Positions 7,347 through 14,949 of a stretch of 64,000 nucleotides of DNA are shown here, piece by piece. The DNA is from an uncultured Bacteroides sp. (lineage in GTDB: Bacteria > Bacteroidota > Bacteroidia > Bacteroidales > Bacteroidaceae): assembly GCA_944321495.1 (NCBI GenBank), contig CALULP010000013.1:62001-126000 (forward strand). The letters run 5' to 3'. The notes beneath the pieces are model-generated. The model saw only the letters and a list, made by a program, of their open reading frames with translations. It ran no database searches and was not told the DNA's origin. Each line of letters opens with the position of its first letter. The stretch's first letter is position 1. Both the position numbers and the translations under genes were made by a program.

Positions 7347-8693
7347 TTAAATACCTGTATAATTGTGCGGAGTAATGGCGCGCAACTCTTTCTTGATGTC
7401 TTCACCGACATTCAGTCCGTCAATAAACTCTTTAATGGAAGCCTCGGTAATGGCCTGGTTGGTACGCGTCAAAGCTTTCAGTGCCTCATAAGGATGCGGA
7501 TAGGCTTCCCGGCGCAGGATAGTCTGAATAGCCTCGGCCACCACACTCCAGCAATTGTCGAGGTCACGATAAATGACCGGCTCGTTAAGCAACAGTTTGC
7601 GCAGGCCTTTCAGCGAACTTTGAATGGCAATCACCGAATGTCCGAAAGGCACACCGATGTTACGCAGCACTGTAGAATCGGTCAGGTCGCGCTGCAGCCG
7701 CGATACCGGCAATTTCACCGCCAGGTGCTCCAATATGGCATTCGACATGCCCAAGTTCCCTTCCGCATTTTCAAAGTCGATGGGATTGACCTTATGCGGC
7801 ATTGCGCTGGAGCCGACTTCGCCCGCCTTGATTTTCTGCTTGAAATATTCCATCGATATATACATCCAGAAATCGCGGTTCATGTCAATCATGATGGTGT
7901 TGATGCGTTTCATGGCATCAAACACAGCCGACAGGTTGTCGTAATTGGATATCTGCGTGGTATATTCCTCGCGTTCCAGTCCTAACTTTTCAGCCACGAA
8001 CCGGTTGCCGAACGCTTTCCAATCGTAATCGGGATAAGCCACATGATGGGCATTGTAATTGCCCGTGGCCCCCCCGAACTTTGCAGTCAGCGGACAAGCC
8101 TTCAACGAAGCCAACTGCCGTTCCAAGCGATACACATAGACATAGATTTCCTTGCCCAAGCGGGTAGGAGAAGCGGGTTGCCCGTGCGTCTTTGCCAGCA
8201 TGGGGATATTGGCCCACTCTTCGGCATACGCACGGAGTTGGGCTATCAGTTCTTCCACTTGCGGATAGAATACCTGTTCCAGTGCCTCTTTGACAGACAA
8301 AGGCACTGAGGTATTGTTAATGTCTTGCGAAGTCAGTCCAAAGTGTATGAATTCCTTATAGGGTTCCAGCCCGCCCAAGTGGTCGAACTGTTCTTTCAGG
8401 AAATATTCCACGGCTTTCACATCGTGGTTGGTCACGCTTTCAATTTCCTTGATGCGGTGCGCATCAGCTTCCGAAAAATTACGGTAGATGTTTCTCAAGG
8501 TCTCGAAGATGCCTTTGTCCACACCCTCCAATTGGGGCAAGGGCAGTTCACACAAGGCTATGAAGTACTCTACTTCCACCCGCACCCGATACTTAATCAA
8601 GGCAAATTCCGAGAAATAATCGGCCAAGGCTCCCGCCTTGTTCCGATACCGTCCGTCAATAGGGGAGATGGCTGTCAGAATGTCCAGTTCCAT
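7347..8693 (-). CDS. purB: Adenylosuccinate lyase
   Basis: PurB cleaves adenylosuccinate to AMP and SAICAR to AICAR, two steps of purine synthesis, releasing fumarate. The 448-residue product has the fumarase/aspartase superfamily signature GSSAMPHKVNPIDFENAEGN on the flexible catalytic loop (residues about 275-295) and the conserved LTSQDINNTS and KTHGQPASPTRLGKE segments of PurB that build the active site; the His of KTHGQ is the expected general acid. Length fits the E. coli-type enzyme. It is the first gene of the minus-strand group with the pseudouridine synthase and asnS. A TAATTTTG box lies 33 bases before the start codon. Confidence 0.97.
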   Translation of the reverse strand: MELDILTAISPIDGRYRNKAGALADYFSEFALIKYRVRVEVEYFIALCELPLPQLEGVDKGIFETLRNIYRNFSEADAHRIKEIESVTNHDVKAVEYFLKEQFDHLGGLEPYKEFIHFGLTSQDINNTSVPLSVKEALEQVFYPQVEELIAQLRAYAEEWANIPMLAKTHGQPASPTRLGKEIYVYVYRLERQLASLKACPLTAKFGGATGNYNAHHVAYPDYDWKAFGNRFVAEKLGLEREEYTTQISNYDNLSAVFDAMKRINTIMIDMNRDFWMYISMEYFKQKIKAGEVGSSAMPHKVNPIDFENAEGNLGMSNAILEHLAVKLPVSRLQRDLTDSTVLRNIGVPFGHSVIAIQSSLKGLRKLLLNEPVIYRDLDNCWSVVAEAIQTILRREAYPHPYEALKALTRTNQAITEASIKEFIDGLNVGEDIKKELRAITPHNYTGI

Positions 8694-8725
8694 ATGTATT
8701 CAATCAAATGATAATTATCAGGCTG

Positions 8726-8755
8726 CAAAATTACTGCTTTTTTCCGGTATTCAAG
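8726..8755 (-). promoter_or_regulatory. Probable purB promoter
   Basis: On the minus strand TAATTTTG (8726-8733) matches TAnnTTTG. A CTTG at 8752-8755, 18 bases upstream, is a partial match to the TTTG element. Confidence 0.55.
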
Positions 8756-8797
8756 ACACGCGCCCGAAGAAAAAGAACATAGAGGAAGTTAAGATAT

Positions 8798-8829
8798 AAA
8801 AAAAGCAGCCACACGGACTGAGGCTGCCA
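8798..8829 (-). terminator. Terminator of the tRNA-Val pair
   Basis: GGCAGCC and GGCTGC pair around an 11-base loop, followed on the minus strand by seven T. It lies just past the second tRNA-Val. Confidence 0.75.
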
Positions 8830-8850
8830 CAACTTTTCTTTAGTAGGAAG

Positions 8851-8925
8851 TGGGCGTTGACGGATTCGAACCGCCGACCCTCTGCTTGTAAGGCAGATGC
8901 TCTGAACCAGCTGAGCTAAACGCCC
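8851..8925 (-). tRNA. tRNA-Val (anticodon TAC), second of the pair
   Basis: The 75-base minus-strand cloverleaf has the acceptor arm GGGCGTT/AACGCCC, an anticodon loop CTTACAA giving TAC, and the T-arm GGTTCGAATCC. The discriminator is A and CCA is not encoded. The sequence is the same as that of the upstream copy. Confidence 0.95.
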
Positions 8926-8961
8926 TTTTGAGACTTAACAGGAAGCGCGGGAAAACATTGG

Positions 8962-9036
8962 TGGGCGTTGACGGATTCGAACCGCCGACCCTCTGCTTGT
9001 AAGGCAGATGCTCTGAACCAGCTGAGCTAAACGCCC
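8962..9036 (-). tRNA. tRNA-Val (anticodon TAC), first of the pair
   Basis: This has the same 75-base cloverleaf as the copy at 8851-8925, with anticodon TAC. It lies 36 bases upstream of that copy, and the two share the promoter at 9062-9092 and the terminator at 8798-8829. Confidence 0.95.
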
Positions 9037-9061
9037 GTGCGCTTCCGTTTCAAAAGCGCTG

Positions 9062-9092
9062 CAAAGGTACTACATATTTTGGTATCTGCAAA
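9062..9092 (-). promoter_or_regulatory. Promoter of the tRNA-Val pair
   Basis: The minus strand shows TTTG (9089-9092), 19 bases, then TACCTTTG (9062-9069), a full match to the Bacteroidetes consensus. The first tRNA starts 26 bases downstream. Confidence 0.85.
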
Positions 9093-9160
9093 TGTTTCGA
9101 CCAATATTTTCTAAAAAAACTTTTTCACTTTCCTCATCAGGCATGGTTATCAGAAGGTTA

Positions 9161-9200
9161 CAAAACACAACGGGGAAGCACAAAACCCTGTGCCTCCCCG
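9161..9200 (-). terminator. Terminator after carB
   Basis: CGGGGAGGCAC and GTGCTTCCCCG pair, with one mismatch, around GGGTTTT-type loop bases. TTGTGTTTTG follows on the minus strand. It begins 20 bases after the carB stop codon. Confidence 0.8.
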
Positions 9201-9219
9201 CCATATCTTATGTTTCTTC

Positions 9220-12200
9220 TTACTTATACTCTTGCCAGCTCTTAATCTGGATATCCTCCAGCTTCATGTCGCAGAAGGCTTCGATAAAGGCGCTTGCCAA
9301 ACGGGCATTCGTAATCAGCGGGATGTTGTGGTCGATGGCGCCACGGCGTATTTTATAACCGTTGGTCAGTTCACGCTTCGTATGGTTCTTCGGGATGTTG
9401 ACGATGAGGTCGAAAGCATGGTCGGCTATCATCTTCATCACGTTGTTGTGGGCATCGGGCTTTTCATCCGGCCAGTAAACCGGCTCTGCCGATACGCCAT
9501 GAGCGTTCAGGAAAGCCGACGTACCTGCGGTAGCATAAATCTTGTAGCCCTTGGCAAACAGCAACCGGCTGGCATCCAGCAAATCCACTTTCGACTTCAT
9601 GGCACCGGAGGACAGCATGACGCCCTTCTGCGGAATCTTAAAGCCGGTAGCGACCATTGCATTCAGCAAAGCTTCGTCGAAATCGTCACCCAGACAGCCT
9701 ACCTCACCGGTGGACGACATGTCGACACCCAGCACGGGGTCGGCCTTGTGCAGGCGGGAGAAAGAGAACTGGCTGGCCTTGACCCCAATCCAATCAATAT
9801 CGTAAGCCGACTTGTCGGGCTTGGTGTAGGGAGCATCCAGCATAATCTTCGTGGCCGTTTCGATGAAATTGCGCTTCAGCACCTTGCTGACGAAGGGGAA
9901 CGAACGGCTGGCACGGAGGTTGCACTCGATGACCTTGACCTCGTTGTTGCGCGCCAGGAACTGGATGTTGAACGGGCCCGATATGTTCAGTTCCTTGGCT
10001 ATCTGGCGGCTTATCTTCTTGATGCGGCGTGCCGTGGCAAAGTATATCTTCTGCGCAGGGAACACCAACGTGGCGTCGCCCGAGTGCACACCGGCAAACT
10101 CGATATGTTCGGAGATGGCGTATTCCACAATCTCGCCGTTCTGTGCAACGGCGTCAAATTCTATTTCCTTGGTGTTCTGCAAGAATTGCGACACCACCAC
10201 GGGATATTCTTTCGATACTTCGGCAGCCATTTTCAAGAACTCTTCCAGTTCCTCCTCGTCGTAGCATACGTTCATGGCAGCGCCCGAAAGCACGTAGCTG
10301 GGGCGCACCAGCACCGGATAGCCCACTTTCGCCACAAAGCCCTTCACGTCTTCCAGGCTGGTCAGCTCTTGCCAAGCGGGCTGGTCGATGCCCAGCAGGT
10401 CGAGCATGTGCGAGAACTTGTTGCGGTTCTCCGCCCGGTCGATGCTGACGGGCGAAGTGCCCAGCACGGGGACAGACTGGCGGTAAAGCTTCATGGCCAG
10501 GTTGTTCGGAATCTGTCCGCCCACCGAGACGATGACGCCGCGCGGCTGTTCCAGGTCGATGACATCGAGCACGCGCTCAAACGAAAGTTCGTCGAAGTAA
10601 AGGCGGTCGCACATGTCATAGTCGGTAGACACCGTTTCGGGGTTGTAGTTTATCATGATGGACTTGTAGCCCAGCTTGCGTGCCGTCTGGATGGCATTCA
10701 CCGAGCACCAGTCGAACTCTACGCTCGAACCGATGCGGTAAGCGCCCGAGCCGAGCACTACCACCGACTTTTCATTCTTGTAATAATTGATATCATATCC
10801 CTGCGCGCCATACGTCATGTACAGGTAGTTGGTCAGTTCGGGATGCTCGCTTGCCACGGTGTTGATGCGCTTCACGGCAGGCAGGATGCCCAGCTCCTTG
10901 CGGCGGGCACGGACTTGCAGGTTCTCCTTCTCCATGTTCCCCGTAGGATGGAGCACGAAGCGCGCAATCTGGAAGTCGGAGAAGCCCAGCACCTTGGCCT
11001 GGCGCAACACGTCGGCGGGGATGTCTTCCACCTTGGTGTATCCGGAGAGCTTATGCTTGTAGTCCACAATGTTCTTCAGCCTTTCCAGGAACCAGGGGTC
11101 AATCTTGGTCAACTCGTAGATGCGGTCGATGGAAAGGCCTTCTTCCAACGCCTGGGCAATGGCAAAAATACGCAGGTCGGTAGGATGTGCCAGTTCGTGC
11201 TCCACGTCGTCGAAGTGCAGGTTGTCGTTGCCCACAAAGCCGTGCATGCCCTGCCCTATCATGCGCAAACCCTTCTGGATGATTTCCTCGAACGAACGGC
11301 CGATGGACATGATTTCGCCCACCGACTTCATGGAGGAACCTATCTCGCGGCTCACGCCTACGAACTTCGTCAAATCCCAGCGGGGAATCTTGCAGATGAG
11401 GTAATCCAGTTGCGGAGCCACGTAAGCAGAGTTAGGCGTACCCATCTCTCCAATCTGGTCAAGCGTATAGCCCAGCGCTATCTTGGCGGCCACGAAAGCC
11501 AGGGGATAGCCCGTAGCCTTGCTGGCCAAGGCCGAAGAACGGCTCAGGCGGGCATTCACCTCGATGACGCGGTAGTCGTTGGTCTCGGCATTGAAAGCGT
11601 ATTGGATGTTGCATTCGCCCACAATGCCCAAGTGGCGGACGCACTTCCGCGAAAGCGCCTGCAAGGTTTCCACCTGCTCCTGGCTGAGCGAGCAAGTGGG
11701 AGCCACCACGATGCTCTCGCCCGTATGGATGCCCAGCGGGTCGAAGTTTTCCATCGAGGCCACGGTGAAGCAGTGGTCGTTGACGTCGCGGATAACCTCA
11801 AACTCTATTTCCTTCCAGCCCTTCAGCGACTCTTCCACCAGGATTTGGTTGGAGAAGGTGAATGCGCTTTCGGCCAGCTTCAAGAACGTTTCCTCGTCGG
11901 GGCAGATGCCGCTGCCCTGTCCGCCCAAAGCGTAGGCCGAACGTACCATGACGGGGAAACCTATCTCGTGCGCCGCCTTCAAGGCGTCTTCCATGCTCTC
12001 CACGGCATGGCTCTTGGGCGTCTTCATGGGGATCTCGTCCAGTTTCTTCACAAACAGGTCGCGGTCTTCCGTGTTCATGATGGCCTCTACCGACGTGCCC
12101 AACACCTGCACGCCGTATTTCTGAAGAATGCCTTTCTGGTAAAGTTCCGTACCGCAGTTCAAGGCCGTCTGCCCGCCAAAGGCCAGCAGGATGCCGTCGG

Positions 12201-12441
12201 GACGTTCTTTCTCGATGATGCGTTCCACAAAATACGGAGTCACCGGCAGGAAGTAAACCTTGTCGGCAATGCCTTCCGATGTCTGGATGGTTGCAATGTT
12301 GGGGTTGACCAACACCGAACTGATGCCTTCTTCACGCAAGGCCTTCAACGCCTGCGAGCCTGAATAGTCGAACTCGCCTGCCTGGCCGATTTTGAGTGCG
12401 CCCGAACCCAGGACCAGCACTTTCTTCAAATTCTTTTCCAT
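9220..12441 (-). CDS. carB: Carbamoyl-phosphate synthase large subunit
   Basis: CarB makes carbamoyl phosphate from bicarbonate, ammonia and two ATP for arginine and pyrimidine synthesis; the ammonia comes from glutamine through CarA. The 1073-residue protein has the full layout: two homologous ATP-grasp halves, each starting with a conserved core (VLGSGALKIGQAGEFDYSG near residue 10; VLGSGAYRIGSSVEFDW in the second half), and a C-terminal MGS-like allosteric domain (last 140 residues). No carA lies in the window, so the small subunit must be encoded elsewhere. The leader region contains a promoter, a 37-codon ORF and a hairpin with a T-run, suggesting attenuation. Some Bacteroides carry more than one carB; which this is cannot be decided here. 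Confidence 0.97.
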   Translation of the reverse strand: MEKNLKKVLVLGSGALKIGQAGEFDYSGSQALKALREEGISSVLVNPNIATIQTSEGIADKVYFLPVTPYFVERIIEKERPDGILLAFGGQTALNCGTELYQKGILQKYGVQVLGTSVEAIMNTEDRDLFVKKLDEIPMKTPKSHAVESMEDALKAAHEIGFPVMVRSAYALGGQGSGICPDEETFLKLAESAFTFSNQILVEESLKGWKEIEFEVIRDVNDHCFTVASMENFDPLGIHTGESIVVAPTCSLSQEQVETLQALSRKCVRHLGIVGECNIQYAFNAETNDYRVIEVNARLSRSSALASKATGYPLAFVAAKIALGYTLDQIGEMGTPNSAYVAPQLDYLICKIPRWDLTKFVGVSREIGSSMKSVGEIMSIGRSFEEIIQKGLRMIGQGMHGFVGNDNLHFDDVEHELAHPTDLRIFAIAQALEEGLSIDRIYELTKIDPWFLERLKNIVDYKHKLSGYTKVEDIPADVLRQAKVLGFSDFQIARFVLHPTGNMEKENLQVRARRKELGILPAVKRINTVASEHPELTNYLYMTYGAQGYDINYYKNEKSVVVLGSGAYRIGSSVEFDWCSVNAIQTARKLGYKSIMINYNPETVSTDYDMCDRLYFDELSFERVLDVIDLEQPRGVIVSVGGQIPNNLAMKLYRQSVPVLGTSPVSIDRAENRNKFSHMLDLLGIDQPAWQELTSLEDVKGFVAKVGYPVLVRPSYVLSGAAMNVCYDEEELEEFLKMAAEVSKEYPVVVSQFLQNTKEIEFDAVAQNGEIVEYAISEHIEFAGVHSGDATLVFPAQKIYFATARRIKKISRQIAKELNISGPFNIQFLARNNEVKVIECNLRASRSFPFVSKVLKRNFIETATKIMLDAPYTKPDKSAYDIDWIGVKASQFSFSRLHKADPVLGVDMSSTGEVGCLGDDFDEALLNAMVATGFKIPQKGVMLSSGAMKSKVDLLDASRLLFAKGYKIYATAGTSAFLNAHGVSAEPVYWPDEKPDAHNNVMKMIADHAFDLIVNIPKNHTKRELTNGYKIRRGAIDHNIPLITNARLASAFIEAFCDMKLEDIQIKSWQEYK

Positions 12442-12492
12442 TACACCTATTATATATATACTTGCTAACTATATTTTCTCCGCTTTCCGGAT

Positions 12493-12532
12493 AAAAAAAA
12501 ATGCGTCACCCTCAAATCAAGGATTAACGCAT
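12493..12532 (-). terminator. Terminator-like hairpin in the carB leader (candidate attenuator)
   Basis: On the minus strand ATGCGT (12527-12532) pairs with ACGCAT (12501-12506), with an inner ATCC/GGGT pairing, and is followed at once by eight T (12493-12500). It lies between the probable promoter and the carB start codon, about 50 bases before the latter. The ascending arm overlaps the end of the leader ORF. Confidence 0.65.
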
Positions 12533-12637
12533 CGGGAAAAAAGGAATATCACCTGCCGGGAAAAAGGAAGCGACACTCCCCGAATGAAATTCATCCGGAT
12601 TACGATAACCTCCTTTTCCTATTTGCTTGTACGACAT
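12524..12637 (-). CDS. Candidate 37-residue leader peptide upstream of carB
   Basis: An ATG at 12637 opens a 37-codon frame that starts MSYKQIGKGG and ends FFPAGDIPFFPMR. Its last three codons, ATG CGT TAA, form the ascending arm of the terminator-like hairpin at 12493-12532. It begins about 18 bases downstream of the -7 box. A ribosome reaching the stop codon would block the hairpin, as in leader-peptide attenuation. The peptide has only two Arg codons, so a simple arginine-starvation sensor is not obvious; several Phe and Pro codons cluster near the end. It could instead be a chance frame in a dispersed repeat. Coding is unproven. Confidence 0.4.
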   Translation of the reverse strand: MSYKQIGKGGYRNPDEFHSGSVASFFPAGDIPFFPMR

Positions 12638-12654
12638 TCCTTAGAAATTTTCTG

Positions 12655-12686
12655 CAAAGAAACGTTTTTTTAGCGAAAGGAACAAA
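12655..12686 (-). promoter_or_regulatory. Probable carB promoter
   Basis: The minus strand has TTTG (12683-12686), 20 bases, then TTTCTTTG (12655-12662). This differs from TAnnTTTG at one base. The carB start codon is about 215 bases downstream, so the leader is long. Confidence 0.6.
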
Positions 12687-12818
12687 TGTTTTGCCAAGCA
12701 AGTTTAGAACCTGTTCAAATTTTCCTTTTTACGATTTTTATTCAGCCCCCTTTTACAAAAACGCGGGTCCCTCAAGAAAAAACAATTCTTTCCACGAAAA
12801 AAATGCCAAAAGCAAGGC

Positions 12819-12915
12819 AAAAAGATTATCTTTGCACTGAAGATAATTATCCGAAGCCTGAAGATATATATCTTAAGCCCTAAGATAATTATCCGAAGGC
12901 TTAAGATAATCTTTT
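12819..12915. repeat. AT-rich palindrome array, 21-bp period (copy A)
   Basis: Cores related to AAGATAATTATCTT begin at 12819, 12840, 12861, 12882 and 12903, separated by seven-base spacers such as AAGCCTG and AAGGCTT. The end cores are half-different and mirror each other (AAAAGATTATCTT and AAGATAATCTTTT). The array lies in the divergent region between carB and the HU-like gene. The rest of that 565-base gap holds the carB leader and no other gene. Confidence 0.85.
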
Positions 12916-13006
12916 CCTTATAAGAAAAAGATTTTTCCGCACCGGCGAAGATGTCCTAAGCGGGCGGCATGATTTTTCAAGCAAGACACACCCAAACAGT
13001 AGATAT

Positions 13007-13639
13007 ATGGCTGAATACGAAATGCAAGAACTCTCCCTGCCCAACGGCGAAGGGAAACGCGTGCTCTACCCACGCATGGTCATCAGGCAGCAGGCAAGCC
13101 TGGAACAGATTGCCGAACGCATACAACACGCCAGCACGTACAGCAAAGGCGAAATCATCGGGCTGGTGCAAGAACTGGCACGGCAGATAGCCGCCGAAAT
13201 GGCGGAAGGAAAATCGGTCAAGATTGACGGGCTGGACGTCTTCACCCCGGCACTGGGGCTGCGCAAGGACAAAGAGCGCGAGACGGGAGAAGAAGGCGAA
13301 CCGCGGCGCAACGCTTCCAGCATCTGCATGCGCACCATCAACTTCCGCGCCGACAAACAATTCATACAGGAAGCTGCCGTGAGATGCACGCTGGAACGCT
13401 CGAAACGCAAATTCCGCCGTTCCGCAAAGGACCTCACGCCCGAACAACGGCTGAAACTCGCACAGGACTTCCTGCAAAAGAACCCGTGCATGAACGTGTC
13501 CGACTACACCCGCCTGACCGGACTGCTGCGCGACGCCGCCGCCAAGGAACTGCGCAAATGGGCCGCACAACCCGACACGGGCATCACCACCAGCGGCCGG
13601 AGCACCCACAAAGTCTACATCCGTAGAAAAGAAAGCTAA
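13007..13639 (+). CDS. HU-related DNA-binding protein with C-terminal extension
   Basis: This 210-residue protein resembles the HU/IHF-related proteins of Bacteroidetes, which bind DNA and may shape the nucleoid. Residues about 1-125 fit the HU-like fold: a helical region (IAERIQHASTYSKGEIIGLVQELARQIAAEMAEGKSV) and a beta arm starting VKIDGLDVFTPALGL. The last 75 residues (after RSAKDLTPEQRL) are basic and helical and look like a second, possibly winged-helix, module. The start ATG at 13007 follows the array at 12819-12915. The gene is divergent from carB and 120 bases before trpS. The family call is from general pattern; the precise role is unknown. Confidence 0.75.
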   Translation: MAEYEMQELSLPNGEGKRVLYPRMVIRQQASLEQIAERIQHASTYSKGEIIGLVQELARQIAAEMAEGKSVKIDGLDVFTPALGLRKDKERETGEEGEPRRNASSICMRTINFRADKQFIQEAAVRCTLERSKRKFRRSAKDLTPEQRLKLAQDFLQKNPCMNVSDYTRLTGLLRDAAAKELRKWAAQPDTGITTSGRSTHKVYIRRKES

Positions 13640-13666
13640 CAGGCAAGGATTTCGGAAGAAAAAACG

Positions 13667-13674
13667 TACTTTTG
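13667..13674 (+). promoter_or_regulatory. Probable -7 box of the trpS promoter
   Basis: TACTTTTG matches TAnnTTTG and lies 86 bases before trpS. No clear TTTG is present at the usual upstream distance. Confidence 0.5.
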
Positions 13675-13703
13675 CCGCGAAATGAAAAATTAACTTAGCG
13701 ACG

Positions 13704-13731
13704 GGCGGTCTATCATCAATCATAGGCCGCC
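13704..13731 (+). other. Hairpin in the trpS untranslated leader
   Basis: GGCGGTCTAT (13704-13713) pairs with ATAGGCCGCC (13722-13731) over ten positions including one G-T pair, with an eight-base loop. It lies between the -7 box and the trpS start and has no T-run. No Trp-codon leader ORF is seen. Confidence 0.45.
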
Positions 13732-13759
13732 TACCACTAAACACTACACTGACAAACAC

Positions 13760-14857
13760 ATGGCTAAAGAAAAAATCATCCTGACCGGCGACCGGCCTAC
13801 CGGACGCCTGCACATAGGGCACTACGTAGGCTCGCTGAGACGCAGAGTGGAGTTGCAGAACTCCGGACAGTACGACAAAATGTTCATCTTCATAGCCGAC
13901 GCACAGGCACTGACCGACAACATGGACAACCCCGAAAAGGTGCGCCAGAACGTCATCGAAGTAGCCCTCGACTACCTTGCCTGCGGGCTCGACCCGGAGA
14001 AAAGCACCTTGTTCATCCAGTCGCAAATACCCGAACTGTGCGAACTGACGTTCTACTACATGGACCTGGTGACCGTGAGCCGCCTGCAACGCAACCCTAC
14101 CGTGAAGACGGAAATACAGATGCGCAACTTCGAGGCAAGCATCCCCGTGGGCTTCTTCACCTACCCCATCAGCCAGGCAGCGGACATCACCGCCTTCAAG
14201 GCTACCACCGTGCCCGTGGGCGAAGACCAGGAACCGATGCTGGAACAGGCACGCGAGATAGTGCGCCGCTTCAACTTCATCTATGGCGAAACGCTGGTTG
14301 AGCCGGAAATCCTGCTGCCCGACAATGCCGCCTGCCTGCGCCTGCCGGGCACCGACGGCAAAGCCAAGATGAGCAAAAGCCTGAACAACTGCATCTACCT
14401 GAGCGACACGGCCGACGAGGTGCAGAAGAAAATACGCGGCATGTACACCGACCCCGACCACCTGCGCGTACAAGACCCCGGCAAGATTGAGGGCAACACG
14501 GTGTTCACCTACCTGGACGCCTTCTGCCGCCCCGAACACTTCGGACGCTACCTGCCCGACTATCCCAACCTGGACGAGCTGAAAGCGCACTACCGCCGCG
14601 GCGGACTGGGCGACGTAAAGGTGAAGAACTTCCTCAACGCCATCATGCAAGAGACACTGGAACCGATACGCAACCGCCGCAAGGAGTTTGAAAAAGACAT
14701 CCCCGCCATCTACGCCATGCTGAAGAAAGGATGCGACGTTGCCCGCGAGGCAGCCGCCCAAACCCTGGACGAGGTGCGCCGCGCCATGAAAATCAACTAT
14801 TTCGACGACGCCGAACTGATAGCAGAACAAGCCAAACGTTTCCAGGAAGGGCAATAA
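13760..14857 (+). CDS. trpS: Tryptophanyl-tRNA synthetase
   Basis: TrpS is a class Ic synthetase that charges tRNA-Trp in the cytoplasm. The 365-residue product shows the two class I signatures: the HIGH motif in [13 protein letters not shown] (residues about 14-26) and KMSKS in [12 protein letters not shown] (residues about 200-210). The length is slightly above the usual 330-340, with the extra residues near the C-terminus ([20 protein letters not shown]). The ATG at 13760 is chosen because the HIGH motif follows at the expected distance. It is probably transcribed alone from the box at 13667, and a strong hairpin separates it from the convergent mutL. Confidence 0.95.
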   Translation: MAKEKIILTGDRPTGRLHIGHYVGSLRRRVELQNSGQYDKMFIFIADAQALTDNMDNPEKVRQNVIEVALDYLACGLDPEKSTLFIQSQIPELCELTFYYMDLVTVSRLQRNPTVKTEIQMRNFEASIPVGFFTYPISQAADITAFKATTVPVGEDQEPMLEQAREIVRRFNFIYGETLVEPEILLPDNAACLRLPGTDGKAKMSKSLNNCIYLSDTADEVQKKIRGMYTDPDHLRVQDPGKIEGNTVFTYLDAFCRPEHFGRYLPDYPNLDELKAHYRRGGLGDVKVKNFLNAIMQETLEPIRNRRKEFEKDIPAIYAMLKKGCDVAREAAAQTLDEVRRAMKINYFDDAELIAEQAKRFQEGQ

Positions 14858-14881
14858 CCCCGCCCGGGAACGGACAGAAAA

Positions 14882-14932
14882 AGCCATGCGGGTGGATGCC
14901 GACTTTACCGAGTCGCATCCACCCGCATGGCT
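14882..14932. terminator. Bidirectional terminator between trpS and mutL
   Basis: AGCCATGCGGGTGGATGC (14882-14899) is perfectly mirrored at 14915-14932 around a 15-base loop. A/T-poor flanks make the T-run weak, but the position between convergent genes fits a shared terminator. Confidence 0.75.
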
Positions 14933-14949
14933 ATTGCCGCGCCCCTATG

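Noticed and set aside
9190..12363. 1057-codon plus-strand frame opposite carB
   Set aside because: It mirrors carB codon by codon, has a His- and Val-rich composition of an antisense frame, and CarB is unmistakable on the minus strand.
12819..12915. CRISPR or transposon end at the AT-rich arrays
   Set aside because: Spacers are seven bases and similar to one another, there is no transposase, and the structure is repeated identically in three separate divergent gaps.
13640..13759. Tryptophan leader peptide or T-box before trpS
   Set aside because: No Trp codons occur in a short frame and no T-box sequence is visible; only a plain hairpin is seen.
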